Of a stretch of DNA of 64,000 nucleotides, positions 43,801-54,229 are shown piece after piece; the stretch's first letter is position 1; every line of letters starts with the position of its first letter. Both the position numbers and the translations under genes were made by a program. This DNA comes from Hirundichthys speculiger (taxonomy: Eukaryota; Chordata; Actinopteri; Beloniformes; Exocoetidae). The notes under the pieces were generated by a model. It searched no databases, was not told the DNA's origin, and saw nothing but the letters and a program-made list of their open reading frames with translations. The DNA is taken from contig JAGFBZ010000906.1 of the NCBI GenBank assembly GCA_018398805.1, positions 620,001-684,000 of the forward strand. The letters run 5' to 3'.

Positions 43801-46800
43801 TTTAAATCATGCCATTTTTATCATTTCCATCAAGTACGCTGCTGATGCTAAGGAGATACAGAGACCTTTTGAAATAATGCACCAACATTGTATGCAGTTT
43901 CACTCTTTCAGAGGCACAGTTTAAAAAGAAACCACATTTATAGAGTGTGGCCTGCCAAAACCGATGAAAGAAACCGAGGCCAAACCGACATCCTGAGGTG
44001 CGCTTGTGAGGTTTCTGCGATTGTGCTCGTGTTGTTTGACAAACCTGCGGCCAGCAGCCTTCCGACTTGGCTCGACTCTCAATTTCCTGGATTGTGTTCT
44101 TCCTGGAGTCTGGGTCCTTTCTGGACACCAATACGGGCTGGAGACAGCGCACGAACCCTGCAGAGAGGGCAGAACGGCAACGACATGACACACGGGAGAG
44201 TAGAGTAGTAGAATAGAGTAGAGTAGAGTAGGCTCGTCTTAATCACAGCTTCATGATAGCTTTGCTGCTATAGGTCTACACTCCAGGGAGACGCCAACAT
44301 GATCTCTTGAGCAGTGTCTCCCTTTCCTCCTCCTCCAGCTCATACCATAATTAATTAGGAGCAAACTGTTACTGTAACTGTGCTCCCTTTTCTTTCCTGT
44401 ACATTTGTTGTGCTGTTTCCCCCTTTTTTTTTCTCTTTTCTTTGTATGTTTGCAGGCCAGAGTTTCCTGAGTTTCCTGCTGACTTGCAGTTCCCTCCTCT
44501 GTCCATCCCAGCGTTTACCTCCACCTGTGTGTGTAGGTGTGTTCGGGGTGCCGGCTGGCGTGGTGACCGGTGATCTAGTCCTCTGACCATCTCACCTCAG
44601 TGCTGCTACCTGCATCTGTTTATGTAGTCATTTCATTCAGTCATTTGTGTGCTTTCCTCTCTCTGTCCTACATCCTCTCTCTGTCCTGTCTCCCTTCTTT
44701 TTCTTTCTTTACCCAGCTGGCCTTCAGCAGGAAGGTCCCCCCATATGATCCAGGTCCTGCTCAAGGCTTCTTCCTCTTAAAGTGGAGTTTTTCCTTGCCA
44801 ATGTTTGGCTTAAATGTTTTTTACTTGCCATTATCCTTGATTTAGATTTAATATTATAATTTAGTTAATGATATTTGCTTGGGGGTCATGCTCTGGGTCT
44901 CTGTAAACTGCCTAGACACAATTGGCATTGTAACAGACGCTATACAAATAAAATAGAATAGAATTGAATTGAATTGAGAGTAATAATTGTTCTTTTTTAA
45001 ATATTTTTTTCTGATTGCTTCATAGACTTGTGCTGTTTTGTTGGCATTACAAAGGACAAGGTTATCATTTTAGTGGTTGGACACCGATGACGTCACTGTG
45101 CAACACACAACAGTTATTAAATGAAAGAAGCTCTACAGCGTCATAAGAGTCAGAAATATGAAAAAAAAAAAAATCACAAATCATCAAGTTAGCAGCATAG
45201 GCTTCTTTCACAACAGACATTTATAAATGTCAGCTCTGTTGAAAAGGGTGTATGTCAATTATACTTTCAAAGCATCAGACTGGCTTTTTTTTGTGTGATA
45301 CTCTTATTTCAGATCGTGATGATTTATGAAGCTTTCCTGCGAACCTAAACAGTGGCAAGAAAACGAACATGAACACCTTGAAATGCGCAGTTTTTCTACA
45401 TTTGATCAGATCTTCCTCTGAGTGACAATAACAGGCTGTGCTTCAGCTGATAACAACTAGTTATAATTCCTTCTGTCTGTACTCTGCACACCAATCAAAC
45501 ATCCACGGTGCTGGAGGAGAAGAAAGTGAGCCCTTGAAGTTCGTCGCTGGTTTTTGCAGCAATGATTTCAGTAATCATTTACTCCATGTATAAGAACTGG
45601 GCAAAGTTCAGCAGGGATGTTATAGCGTTCATCTTCCAGCACCGTGTCAGCTCAGACACATATGCAGGGTATCTGGTATGAGCGGCCCTTCTGCAGTATC
45701 TCTCTGGGGTTACGGTCTGGGCTCTGACTGGGTCCCTCCAAATGGCAGATTACATTTTTATTTTTTGGTAGATTTACTTCAATGTTCAGTGTCACTACTG
45801 AACCACATGGCCTTGACTAAGCGGACAACCACCCTGACACTGGGCTGTAGGGTCATTTGTTAAACTTAAAAATCCATTTTCCTGTCAGTGTTGGCAAGTG
45901 GTCAGGCAGCAAAGCAGACCCAACTCATGATGCTCCCTCCACCATACTTCACTTCTGGGCCTTTAGTGAGCCTTTCGTTCCATAGACGTTGCTGAGTGAA
46001 ACAAACGTTTCCTGACAAATGTTTGTGATGTCGTCGGGCCTTCAGCTGTTACTCCTGAGATCTTTTTCTTCTTTTTTACCTTATTGAGGATTCTGCATTG
46101 TGCCTCTGCAGTCATTGTAGCTGGGAACTTCCAGGAAGGACGGCTGAGAGCCACTTCTAGGAAGAGTGGCCGCAGTACTAAACTGTCGCCGTTTATAGAC
46201 AATTGTTTAACTAGAGACTGATGGATATCTAAACACTTTTGAGATGACTTTGTCTCCTTTACCAGCCTTAAGTGGTTCAGCTACTCTTGACTATATAAGT
46301 TCAGAGACCTCCTTTTTACAAGACGTACTTCAAATCGTGCTTCTTATAAACAGCAAACTTAAAATGTTTGGGCAGCTTTAATGCCCAAGGTAGCTTGAAA
46401 CCACGTGAGCCAAGCTCATGTTATTAATGGCACTGAGCAAACGACTGATTTTTACTACAGTAATTAGTCTATGGCTTCACTTATTTAAAAAAAAGAAATG
46501 AAAAAAGATTTAAGCGCATTGTGTTTGTCAACTGTTCTTTTGATGAAGATGAGATCATGTGATCTGCAAATTAATGGAGAAAAGCAGCTCCTTTTTAAGG
46601 GGTTTACATACTTTTTCTTGTCACTGCACTTGTTCATTTAATCTGCCGTGAAGATATTAAAAAAAGCTGATAGGTAAATTATTTTAAACCACTGGTTTGC
46701 TATGTGGAAAACATGTAAATCTCCTGAAAAAAAAAAAAAAATCACACGTGTTTTCTCAAGTTCACACACACACACGCACACACACACACATTGTAGAGGA

Positions 46801-49800
46801 AGTTCTTCTAAGATAAGTTTCCTCAAGCACATACGGCCCCAACTTTCCTGTCTATAACAGCGCCAATTAAAGACATCTTACTGCCAAAGATGGGTGTGGC
46901 CAGGTTCTCGACGCGTGAGACGGTGGAGGGGAGCCCCGCCACGATGCACACTATCCCATCAAAGAAGGTGGAGTGGGGGGCCACTGCCAGGATGGGGGCC
47001 TCGCTGCTGCTGACCTGCTTGCCCTTCACGACCACTCTGAAGCCCATGGAGAAGTAGTACGCCCTCCCCAAGGCAGCCATCACCTTCTGACACATGAACC
47101 TGGATGTGGATGTGAAAAAAAAACAAAAAAGAAAAACTGTTTTGGATTAAAAGATTATGGAAAAGCTAGAAAAAGAGAACATGGACTCTGAGTGCACATA
47201 GTCTTTCTGCAGACTTATACACTAGACTGAAAAATACTTTTTCTACAGAACATTTTCAACATTTTCCTGTAGACTTTCTTTAAGCAAATGACATTTTATT
47301 TAAAATGACCTTCAGGAAAGTAATGTAGTAATAGGAAGAGTTGCACAACGTTGCATGGTTTCCTCTAACGCTAGAATTTCAGCAAATATTACCACCACCG
47401 CTTACTTCCTCAATGTCTAGAGAAAAGGTATGATGTCATTATGTACAGACTTAATTGAACTACAGATCTGTTAAAAACTCCTTCAGAGGCTAAAACAATA
47501 TTTGAAGCTGTTTAATTCATGCTCCACCCTAAGTGCAAAATGTTTCAACCTGAATTAGTTGGTCATTAAGGCTGTGATATGGCCTCCGTTATTGCGCAGA
47601 AGGCAGAGAAACATATGAAACACAGGACAAAATAGGATTCTGCAACAACCCACACACACTTGAGCTTTGTTGCATGTGACACACTTTACCTTTGCTCCAG
47701 TTACAAAAGGCTGGAAGGAACATGTTTTCTCACCAGTAAGCTCGGAGAACTCTCGTGCACTTTTACAAATGGGGATCGATGAGAGATTTTCAGTCTAAAA
47801 CAACACTGATACAGCTCAGCCAGCTAAACAATGAGTGTGAATTTCACTGCAAAACAGTCAGGTGGCGACTCTCCGTGGGATCTGTGATATAGGTTTTTCA
47901 CATTGAGGGAACTTATTTCATTCAATATCAACAAGTCTCTGCTCTAATTCATCCCAAAGGTCTTCTATCAGGTTGAGGTCAGGACTCTGTGCAGGCCAGT
48001 CAAGTTCATCCACACCAGACTCTTCCATCCATGTCTTTATGGATCTTGCTTTGTGCTCTGGTGCACAGTCATGTTGGAAGAGGAAGGGTCCAGCTCCAAA
48101 CTGTTCCCACAAAGTTGGGAGGATGGAATTGTCCAGAATGTCTTGGTGTGCTGAAGCATTCAGAGTTCCTTTCACTGGAACTAAGGGGCCAAGCCCAGCT
48201 CCTGAAAAACAACCCCACACCATAATCCCCCTCCACCAAACTTTACACTTGGATCAATGCAGTCAGACCAGTACCGTTCTCCTGGAAACCACCAAACCCA
48301 GACTCTTCCATCAGATTACCAGATGGAGAAGTGTGATTCATCACTCCAGAGAACGTTCCTCCACTGCTCTAGAGTCCAGTGGTGGCTGCTTTACACCACT
48401 GCATCTGACGCTTTGCATTACACTTGGTGATGTCTGGCCTGGATGCAGCTGCTCCACCATGGAAACCCATTCATGAAGCTCTCTGCTCTGTTGTTGAGCT
48501 GATCTGAAGGCCACATGAAGTTTGGAGGTCTGTAGTAGGGCTGCAGCGATACACTAATCTCACGATACGATAAGATACGATACACGATATTTGGTCCACG
48601 ATATGATATATATCGATATTCATCTTACAATATATTTACATCATTTTCCGAAAGATTTTAAAGGGACAAAGTGATTTTGGTGACATCTTGTGAGTGTTCC
48701 AATGACTTTGTTTGGATTCATTGAACTGAAAGCATCAATTACACATTATATGGCTGACAGGAAGCTTGCAAATGCTGGACAAAATAAATAAAAGATTTGT
48801 TGAGAAAAATAGTTTCATTTATTTAAACAGTGCAAATTGTTGCTCGCAAGCTTTTAAAGGTGGGACACGGGGGTTTTGAAAGAAGCTTAAAATCGATACT
48901 CAATAAAATATCAATATATATCGCAGAATCGATAAAAATCGCTCAGCTCTAGTCTGTAGTGATTGACTCTGCAGAAGGCTGCCGACCTCTTTGCATCTGA
49001 CGGTTTGCCAGAATCTCCGTGGAGCCAAATCGAAAGTCGTTTTCCGTGGCCTCACTGAACTCCTCCCACACCCGAGTTTTCGCCTCAGAGACCATCAGGG
49101 CTGCAGCCCGTTTGGACTGTGTTCTAATGATGCTCTTACTGACCAGAAGCATTTTTGATTTGATGCATTTTCTGACTCCCTAAATTAGATAAATAAATCC
49201 AATTTCTCAGAGTCGTGCAAGTGATGCACGTGATGGATCGAGGCTGATATCACACCTGAGTCAGAAAATCGCCACAATCCAATCCCCAGCCTATCAATAA
49301 GTATATCTTTATGAATGATACTGATAACACCTGTTTAAACTCGTATTAGGTTTTTCATCTTCACGTAAACGAATGAACGAAGAGATAACAACTTCATTTC
49401 CCCCCCTCATGCTCCTCTAACACCACTCACCATTTCCTCTCTGAGAGCTGAGCTGAGGTCACGCTCGTGGAGGCCTGCTCGTGCAGATATGATATCGTAA
49501 AGCATGATTCAGCATAAACGCGTGCACGGACCCGTTCTCCATTCCTCATCAGGCCCCATCAGAGAATGTGCTGCTTCTGCTGAGTCTATTTCAAGCTCGC
49601 TTGTTCTGTTTCCTCTCGTTTTAGTGAAACCCTCCCGATTTTAGCGGTTGAACGCGACGTCTTTCTTTCGAGTCGGGTTGTTCTTTGCCAGTGGGTTCGA
49701 GTGTACTAAACAGATAAGCACCTAGCTCTGACTGGCAGTTATGTTTTAAAGGAGAAATATTTATTGCCTTTTTTTTTTTTTTTTCAAAAGTTGACTCGGT

Positions 49801-51975
49801 TTCCTGAGGTGCTCATGAAACGTCGGAGACAAGATACCACCGAAGATACAGCACTGTTATATTTTTACACCTCCTCTGTTCACAGCAGCTGGTGGAACGC
49901 GGGGGAGTGAGCCACCCGACTCCCCTCCGCGTGTCTCTTTTAAAATTATTGTCAAAGCTTTGAACTACTCCACTTCTGACGGGCGGCAAATGCGGCATGA
50001 CAGGACGCCGGGGAGCGACAGGGATGGAGTAGTTGGATCTGGGTCTATGAAGTCAAAGTATCGTGCAGATCTGAACGGCTGAATGAGACATTGTCAATAA
50101 TAGACAAAGATTATCTCAAACAAAGGGTCAGAGTTGGGTAATATTGAGGTTTTTGATGGTAGTGACTAGAGCTGAGCAGTTTTATCAATTCTATGATATA
50201 TATCGATATTTTATTTCCCCAGGGAGTATCGATTTTTCAGCAGCGGCGGGTATCGATAAGCTCCTTTCAAAACCCCCGTGTCCTGCAGGGGTGCTCTTCC
50301 TGCACTTTCCAGGAAGAACCAGCTACTCTGCTGAGATGGGTGCAGTTTTAAGATGGCTTAAATGTTGCTCCAGTGGACTTAAATTATTGGCTGCCATGGT
50401 TTGTTTTTACTTAACCTGGTGGCTAGAATGGCTAGTAGCTACCTCATATGTTCAGTATCCAGCCAAAAAAGCTGCCAAAGAAGGTCACTTGCTGTACTTT
50501 AACTCTCCATTGTGCTCTTACCTTTAAAAGCTTGCTAGCAACAATTTGCACTGTTTAAATAAATGAAACTATTATTCTCAACACATCTTTTATTCATTTT
50601 GTCCAGCATTTGCAAGCTGCCTGTCAGCTATATAATGTGTAATTGACGCTTTCAGTTCAATTAATTCAAACAAAGTCATTGGAACACTCACAAGATGTCA
50701 CCAAAATCACTTTGTCCCTTTAAAATCTTTCAGAAAATGATATAAATGTATCTTAAGATGAATATCGATATATATTGTATCGTGAGCCAAATATCGTGTA
50801 TCGTATCGTATCGCATCACAAGATTAGTGTATCACTACAGCCCTAGTAGTGGCCTCAAGCAAAGATTTTTTTTCCCAATATGTCCTCTTTAAGATGCACG
50901 TGATGACCACAGTGTTGTGAACGACGATAGAAAAAGCGTGCATGTGTAAATAAACCCCACATTGTGTCCATCCTTTGTTACTGCATATTACAATGAAAAG
51001 GAATCGAAAACACATCTTGATCTCTTATTAATGAGATTACTATTACCTGTCAGTGGGATCATTCATGACCCTACAGGTAAATGACTTACCTGTTAAGCAG
51101 GAGCTGAGTGAATACATTTAATGTGTTAAATTTTTGTGTAAAATTCCCTTCACTCCGGACGCTGCACTAGATTACCGATTTGTATTTTTCTTACGGATAA
51201 ATGACACAGCTGGCCTCAACTTCAACCTCAACTTATTTGAGCTTCCTTTGAGCAAGATACACGTGCTTCGTCAGAACAAAGTTTTTTTCAAGTTGTGTGA
51301 CTGAGTCTGACATGGACAGGGCCATGACGGAGGACTAAACAGATCTGTGATGCTTGGACGGCTCTGTAGGAGCCCGTGCTGAAATGGGATAGGGTTTGTA
51401 TCCATAGTTACCGTCTCCAGCCTTTCATTGGCTCCACAGCTCCCTTCAGAGGGTGATTTAGGGTTATTATGACAGCCACGGGCCATGTCACCATCAGGAC
51501 CAGCGACATAAGGATGGCTCGAACCGGGACCAGGAAGATCCCCAGCAGGGCACACTGCAGGGAGACGGAGACGTTCAGTCATAACATGGTTATAGTTTTA
51601 TACCACATAGTCGAAGGGGGGGGGGGGGGGGGGTCAGCCGCATCATGGGTAACACCTGACCTTTAAAGAGCAGACATATACATGGTTCTAGAAACCCACA
51701 TCACTGCACAGCTCTCTAGAAAGCCCACAAACGCTTTCATTGTCCGTGCAGGAAGCCGATTGTCAGAGCCGCTGCAGATTACAGGCCGCGGCTGCACGTG
51801 AACCCCTCTGTGCGCGTAATCTCGCACGTCTGAAAGAATGCGAGCGAAAGCACCATATACTCACTTTCACCAGAGCAGCTTTGGTCAGTTTGGTGTCCTG
51901 GACGAAGGGGTTGATGACGGCGGGCAGCAGCAGGGACTGCTGCCGGGGCAGAGCGAACACCCGCTGCGGCGGCAT
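34678..51975 (-). CDS. lpcat2: lpcat2, lysophosphatidylcholine acyltransferase 2 (all 14 coding exons)
   Basis: An ER/lipid-droplet acyltransferase that transfers acyl-CoA to lysophosphatidylcholine; mammalian LPCAT2 also acetylates lyso-PAF. Coding exons (minus): 51865-51975, 51412-51554, 46882-47099, 44045-44157, 43712-43772, 43094-43152, 42932-42966, 39940-39994, 39279-39361, 38828-38953, 38549-38702, 37237-37335, 35175-35316, 34678-34856. They total 1578 nt, 525 residues; human is about 544. All splice sites are AG/GT and frames join. Seen: a hydrophobic segment at residues 40-69; the HX4D motif HSTFFD at 127-132; EGTC at 201-204; [13 protein letters not shown]-hand loops at 385-396, 422-433 and 457-468; and a C-terminal KKDD like human LPCAT2. 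The start is the ATG in GCCATGC; an upstream in-frame GTG is not used. LPCAT1 is less likely because its C-terminus differs. Confidence 0.96.
35175..35316 (-). CDS. lpcat2: lpcat2 exon 13 (EF-hand 2 and start of 3)
   Basis: 142 nt. Loop 2 is [12 protein letters not shown] (E at position 6 instead of the usual G). It ends inside loop 3, [10 protein letters not shown]. Confidence 0.95.
35317..35810. other. lpcat2 intron 12, left part
   Basis: Unassigned intron sequence between exon 13 and the Tc1-like relic at 35811-37100. Confidence 0.5.
35811..37100 (+). mobile_element. Tc1/mariner-like relic (CAACCCCAG ends)
   Basis: The left end CAACCCCAGTTTC follows TA; the reversed right end is CACAATCCCAAAATT. 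The + strand 36406-36675 retains transposase pieces [24 protein letters not shown] (first DDE Asp), NHGRRVLR and SLMVWGC, followed by [24 protein letters not shown] sequence and KRRRGCY after an internal deletion. A stop follows [10 protein letters not shown]. The relic lies in lpcat2 intron 12. Confidence 0.8.
37237..37335 (-). CDS. lpcat2: lpcat2 exon 12 (EF-hand 1)
   Basis: 99 nt. It encodes [20 protein letters not shown]. With DR from exon 11 it makes the canonical calcium loop [12 protein letters not shown] (385-396). Confidence 0.95.
37703..38538 (+). mobile_element. foldback MITE with ~135-bp TIRs and a THAP-like fragment
   Basis: The left arm AATTGACCTTTCGGTAAGCA... (37703-37838) returns inverted at 38402-38538, with shared GCACCGCCCCCTTCCTAGTT and AGGACTGTGTTAA. 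Inside, starting from ATGGTGAAATATTGCTGCTGG at 37848, two frames give MVKYCCWG, then [17 protein letters not shown], and [13 protein letters not shown]. This spacing resembles the start of a THAP (C2CH) DNA-binding domain, as used by P-element and Kolobok-like transposases. The target duplication is not clear. Confidence 0.7.
38549..38702 (-). CDS. lpcat2: lpcat2 exon 11
   Basis: 154 nt. It encodes [20 protein letters not shown], then [20 protein letters not shown], ending FDR, the first residues of EF-hand loop 1. The donor is GTGAGG; a foldback MITE begins 10 bp into the intron. Confidence 0.94.
38828..38953 (-). CDS. lpcat2: lpcat2 exon 10
   Basis: 126 nt. It encodes [20 protein letters not shown] and [17 protein letters not shown], linking the acyltransferase and EF-hand parts. 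Confidence 0.94.
39279..39361 (-). CDS. lpcat2: lpcat2 exon 9
   Basis: 83 nt. It encodes [20 protein letters not shown] and RVRESMA, the end of the acyltransferase domain. Exit phase 2. Confidence 0.93.
39480..39908 (+). mobile_element. hAT MITE family X, copy A (lpcat2 intron 8)
   Basis: Ends CAGAGTTGAGC...ACAGCCCTA with a perfect 8-bp duplication GTGCACAC (39472-39479, 39909-39916). Both ends carry ATATATCGATAT-type repeats. 429 bp, non-coding. Confidence 0.88.
39940..39994 (-). CDS. lpcat2: lpcat2 exon 8
   Basis: A 55-nt exon encoding [18 protein letters not shown]. Its donor (GTAACT) is 23 bp from the target duplication of a hAT MITE. Confidence 0.93.
40360..40520 (+). mobile_element. 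Rex1-type LINE 3' fragment
   Basis: Encodes [20 protein letters not shown], the C-terminal motif of Rex1 ORF2, followed by a 3' UTR (aatttcccctgagggggataaa) and a GAATT-type tail. Confidence 0.65.
40545..40650 (-). repeat. common teleost LINE-tail-like repeat
   Basis: Same dispersed sequence as 3530-3655, inverted (agagctgggatagattccagc … gataatggatgaatggatag). Confidence 0.6.
40723..41088. mobile_element. hAT MITE (TIR TAGGGGTG)
   Basis: TAGGGGTG...CACCCCTA is flanked by the perfect 8-bp duplication ACTGCAGC (40715-40722, 41089-41096). Subterminal repeats of ATCGCGATAT are present. 366 bp, non-coding, in lpcat2 intron 7. Confidence 0.88.
42005..42716 (-). mobile_element. Harbinger-like element with Myb/SANT-like ORF fragment
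   Basis: The ends resemble each other inverted (GGGTGCGTTTACATGGGAAG against ATGCGGTTACATGATG), with many internal AATTCCGAATTAA repeats. The minus strand 42218-42544 contains [20 protein letters not shown] and [16 protein letters not shown], which has the Trp spacing and QVKNKW signature of the Myb-like protein carried by PIF/Harbinger elements. It lies in lpcat2 intron 7. Confidence 0.7.
42932..42966 (-). CDS. lpcat2: lpcat2 exon 7 (35-nt microexon)
   Basis: Encodes [11 protein letters not shown]. The acceptor is CTAG and the donor is GTGAGT. Phase 0 in and 2 out restores the frame to exon 8. Confidence 0.93.
43094..43152 (-). CDS. lpcat2: lpcat2 exon 6
   Basis: A 59-nt exon encoding [20 protein letters not shown], acyltransferase motif IV. 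Confidence 0.94.
43712..43772 (-). CDS. lpcat2: lpcat2 exon 5 (EGTC motif)
   Basis: A 61-nt exon encoding [20 protein letters not shown], including acyltransferase motif III. The donor is GTAAGT. It is too short to show as an ORF of its own. Confidence 0.95.
44045..44157 (-). CDS. lpcat2: lpcat2 exon 4
   Basis: 113 nt, residues 158-195. It encodes [20 protein letters not shown] and ends at WPQ. Confidence 0.95.
44200..44240 (+). repeat. (GAGTA)n-like microsatellite
   Basis: About seven imperfect pentamers agagt/agaat. Confidence 0.7.
44260..44985 (+). repeat. teleost interspersed repeat with LINE-like tail
   Basis: Contains caaggcttcttcctcttaaa, gtggagtttttccttgccaa, ctgggtctctgtaaactgcc, gctatacaaataaaatag and a (GAATT)n tail, a very common fish interspersed 3' end. 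No coding part is seen; the class is not certain. lpcat2 intron 3. Confidence 0.65.
45350..46626 (-). mobile_element. Tc1-like transposon relic
   Basis: TIRs: CAGTGGCAAGAAAACGAACA at left, and reversed right end CAGTGACAAGAAAAAGTATG. The minus strand keeps transposase pieces such as [29 protein letters not shown] and a degraded QSEPRP…PQRD (QSPDLNP region). Stops and shifts are numerous. Confidence 0.8.
46700..46795. repeat. poly-A and (CA)n tract beside lpcat2 exon 3
   Basis: A homopolymer A run (about 46728-46741) and (CA)n (about 46764-46791), within 200 bp of the exon 3 donor. Confidence 0.8.
46882..47099 (-). CDS. lpcat2: lpcat2 exon 3 (acyltransferase motif I and II)
   Basis: 218 nt. 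It encodes [10 protein letters not shown], the catalytic HSTFFD (His127, Asp132) and GLPSTVSR. The donor is GTAAGA. Confidence 0.95.
47900..49010 (-). mobile_element. Tc1-like transposase pseudogene split by a hAT MITE
   Basis: The minus strand reads [20 protein letters not shown] (about 48340), then [40 protein letters not shown] and [20 protein letters not shown] (47918-48223): the catalytic DDE part of a Tc1 transposase. The N-terminal side is interrupted at 48536-48951 by hAT MITE copy B and resumes as tgattgactctgcagaaggc. Inactive. lpcat2 intron 2. Confidence 0.85.
48536..48951 (-). mobile_element. hAT MITE family X, copy B
   Basis: TAGGGCTGCAGCGAT...GATAAAAATCGCTCAGCTCTA with a perfect 8-bp duplication GTCTGTAG (48528-48535, 48952-48959). 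Same sequence as copy A, in reverse. It interrupts the Tc1 relic. Confidence 0.9.
49011..49155 (-). mobile_element. LINE ORF2 fragment
   Basis: The minus strand encodes [20 protein letters not shown], which resembles the endonuclease-RT linker of a teleost LINE. A short orphan piece; clade not assigned. Confidence 0.45.
49156..50158. other. lpcat2 intron 2, no gene seen
   Basis: Unassigned intron with a poly-T tract at about 49769-49785. Confidence 0.5.
50167..50845 (+). mobile_element. hAT MITE family X, copy C (long form)
   Basis: TAGAGCTGAGCAG...ACAGCCCTA with flanks GTAGTGAC (50159-50166) and GTAGTGGC (50846-50853). 679 bp, with about 240 bp of central sequence (50290-50520) that copies A and B lack. 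The shorter copies look like deletion derivatives of this form. Confidence 0.88.
51412..51554 (-). CDS. lpcat2: lpcat2 exon 2 (membrane segment)
   Basis: Residues 38-85. It holds [20 protein letters not shown] and [10 protein letters not shown], the N-terminal membrane anchor, and ends MKGWR(R). The acceptor is CTGCAG, the donor is GTAACT and the exit phase is 2. Confidence 0.93.
51616..51633 (+). repeat. G18 homopolymer
   Basis: Eighteen consecutive G, in lpcat2 intron 1. Length may be inaccurate in assembly. Confidence 0.85.
51865..51975 (-). CDS. lpcat2: lpcat2 exon 1
   Basis: Residues 1-37, from [14 protein letters not shown] to [17 protein letters not shown]. Phase 0 out, donor GTGAGT. 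Confidence 0.93.
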
Positions 51976-52310
51976 GGCTGTCCGGTCCACGCGGAAACGA
52001 GGCGAGTCGCGCAGGCGGGGGCGCCGTTAGGTTATCATCTCACTTCCTCAACCCGGGGGCCCGTTCGTTCTCATTTCTTCCAGTAATGAAGCGACCTATG
52101 GCGTGTGCACGCACACACACACACACACGCTCAGACGGCCAACAGACCAGCCAGAGCGGAACCGTGCGGTGCGGCGGAGGCGCGTGAAGCTCCACCTCCG
52201 TCAGCGGGTCCGGTCCGGTCCTGCCCGTGTTTTTAGAGCCGGCATGTAGGTTAAATCACCCCCCCCCCCCCTCCAAACCCGCACCCCCCAGCTCGACCCC
52301 ATCAAATATA
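51976..52310 (-). promoter_or_regulatory. lpcat2: lpcat2 5' leader / CpG-rich promoter region
   Basis: A GC- and CpG-dense stretch directly upstream of the lpcat2 ATG, with a (CA)n at about 52111-52128 and C-rich runs. No TATA box is evident, consistent with a CpG-island promoter. Confidence 0.5.
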
Positions 52311-53284
52311 ACTGCGGATTATATAATCGCCTCACGCGCTTTTTAATAGGATCTGGAGTAAAACTCCGGGGTTTTCAGAGAAACGACTGTGTTGCAAGTC
52401 GTGAAGGGAAAAAAAAAGCCTTTGTCTGGGACACAAAGTGCAAAATACAGTTACACAAACAGCAGCAATAAGGCCCGATTTCAAATTGTAATATAGACGG
52501 GATTAATGTCGGGTATTAAAATGTAATTACAAGTTCCGGCGTTTGTCCACAAGATGGCGCAGTTTCACAACATATTTGATCCGAGCCGCGGAAAACCAAA
52601 TTTTCCTGAACTGTTTAGAGGAAAAAGAATTCCATAAATCCATCATTTATTTGTTTATTTAATTGTACTTACAGCCCCCGTCGAGAGGTGGCTTCCCAGA
52701 AATTCATAAAGCGGCACAATCTTGAAATGTTAAAACCACCTCTTCATTAATTGTGTTTATCGAGAAGCCATCTTTAAAAATAAAATAAAATAAAAATAAA
52801 TTTGTTATAAACATATAATCTTAGATTTTTTTTTAATTTAACCTTTATTTAACCAGGTTAGTCCCGTTGAGATTAAGAATCTCTTTTTCAAGGGAGACCT
52901 GGCCAAGACAGGCAGCAGCAGCAAAACACAAAGATGCAGACAAAGACATGCAAGGAAACAAAATACAATTTACAAGCAGTAAAATTTGCATGAAGTAAAA
53001 CTATCTATAAAACAAGATGAGAGTTTCTGGGAATAATTTATACAAACAAATTGACTATATGGAAATGAATGCAGGCAGGTGCAATAATTCTTCCAATAGG
53101 CCCACCTTGACTTATTTTGTGAAATGTATCTTTATCTTCTTTGAAGCATTTCAGCACATCTCGCACGAGTACTAAATACCTGATCATCCGTTTCACTGAT
53201 TTGTAAGGGCAGAATTTTGATACTTTTGGACAAATTCTGTCACATCACAACGTATTGGTGTTCAGATGCTGCGTATCTCCTACA
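52311..53284. other. lpcat2-mmp2 intergenic, no gene seen
   Basis: AT-rich sequence; 52830-52930 contains ttaatttaacctttatttaac and ctcttttcaagggagacctggcc-like sequence, resembling a common fish repeat end. No gene. Confidence 0.45.
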
Positions 53285-53655
53285 GGTCTGAGCAGTTTCA
53301 TCAGCGGTCAGCAGCATCAGAGCCAGTGGCCTGAAGAAACTGAAGAAGTCAGGTTCTGTTCTGGAGCGTCTGGAGCTGACTGTGCAAAGACGGGTGCTTC
53401 ATAAAATGTAAATATAGTGGTGGACAACACTGAGCATCCTCTTCACAACACAATGATTCAGCAACAGTGTCCTCAGTCAGAGGCTTCTTCAGATCCGCTG
53501 CTAAACAGATGATACTGGAGATCTTTCCTGCCTCCAGCAATAACCATCTACAATGACTCTTAAAAGAGGCTAAAATACAGACAGTTAATGCAATATATAT
53601 TTTCCCTTTAGGGGTTATTGAATTACAGTATTGAACTGATTTGAATTAAACTGCT
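53285..53655 (+). mobile_element. Rex1-type LINE 3' fragment
   Basis: Contains gtggacaacactgagcatcc and tcttcacaacacaatga followed by caatgactct, matching the Rex1 ORF2 C-terminus, then a tail aattacagtattgaactga. Confidence 0.65.
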
Positions 53656-54187
53656 TAATTCTGTTTGCTGGACTCCTTTTTACAGAAGCAGCTCTCTATA
53701 ACTATTTGCTGGCAAGTCTGTGTTTTACAGGCATATTTTGTGTTAACGGGTGTAAGCGTTCACTTCAAACATAGTTCTCTCACTGTGGGTAACACAATTC
53801 GCTCTAAAATGGCATACTCAGTTATAACAATGGAATTATCTACAGCAACAATCCATGGAACAAGTGTCATGACCAAAGGACTGCAGAGGGTGTTATAGAG
53901 CTGCTGACGAATCATGTGCAATGAGATGTCTCACACGCTTTGTCCCCCCCTTTTTTTTTTTCTTCCTATTTTGACACTTGATGTCATTATACCATAAGTT
54001 AATAACATGCTTAGACTATTGTTGATTGTAATTCTTTCTTTTACTTAATTTATGACCTATTAGGTCATGAAATGTGTATCAGTGTAATCAGTGTAAGGTT
54101 GGGGTGCGGTGGGTGGGTGTTGATCACTGACTCTGTAATGTTGATGTTTCCCATCTTGGGATTTTGCTCATAAATTTTAAAAAAAAG

Positions 54188-54190
<3 letters not shown>

Positions 54191-54229
<39 letters not shown>

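Noticed and set aside
43888..44208. ORFs on both strands around 44 kb as separate genes
   Set aside because: They are shadows of lpcat2 exon 4, which has clear AG/GT borders and the correct phase.
51976..51990. Upstream in-frame GTG as the lpcat2 start
   Set aside because: The ATG at 51975 has a good context (GCCATGC) and fits the family's N-terminus; a non-ATG start has no support.
51838..52086. ORFs on the + strand over lpcat2 exon 1
   Set aside because: Antisense frames kept open by high GC content; no recognisable protein.
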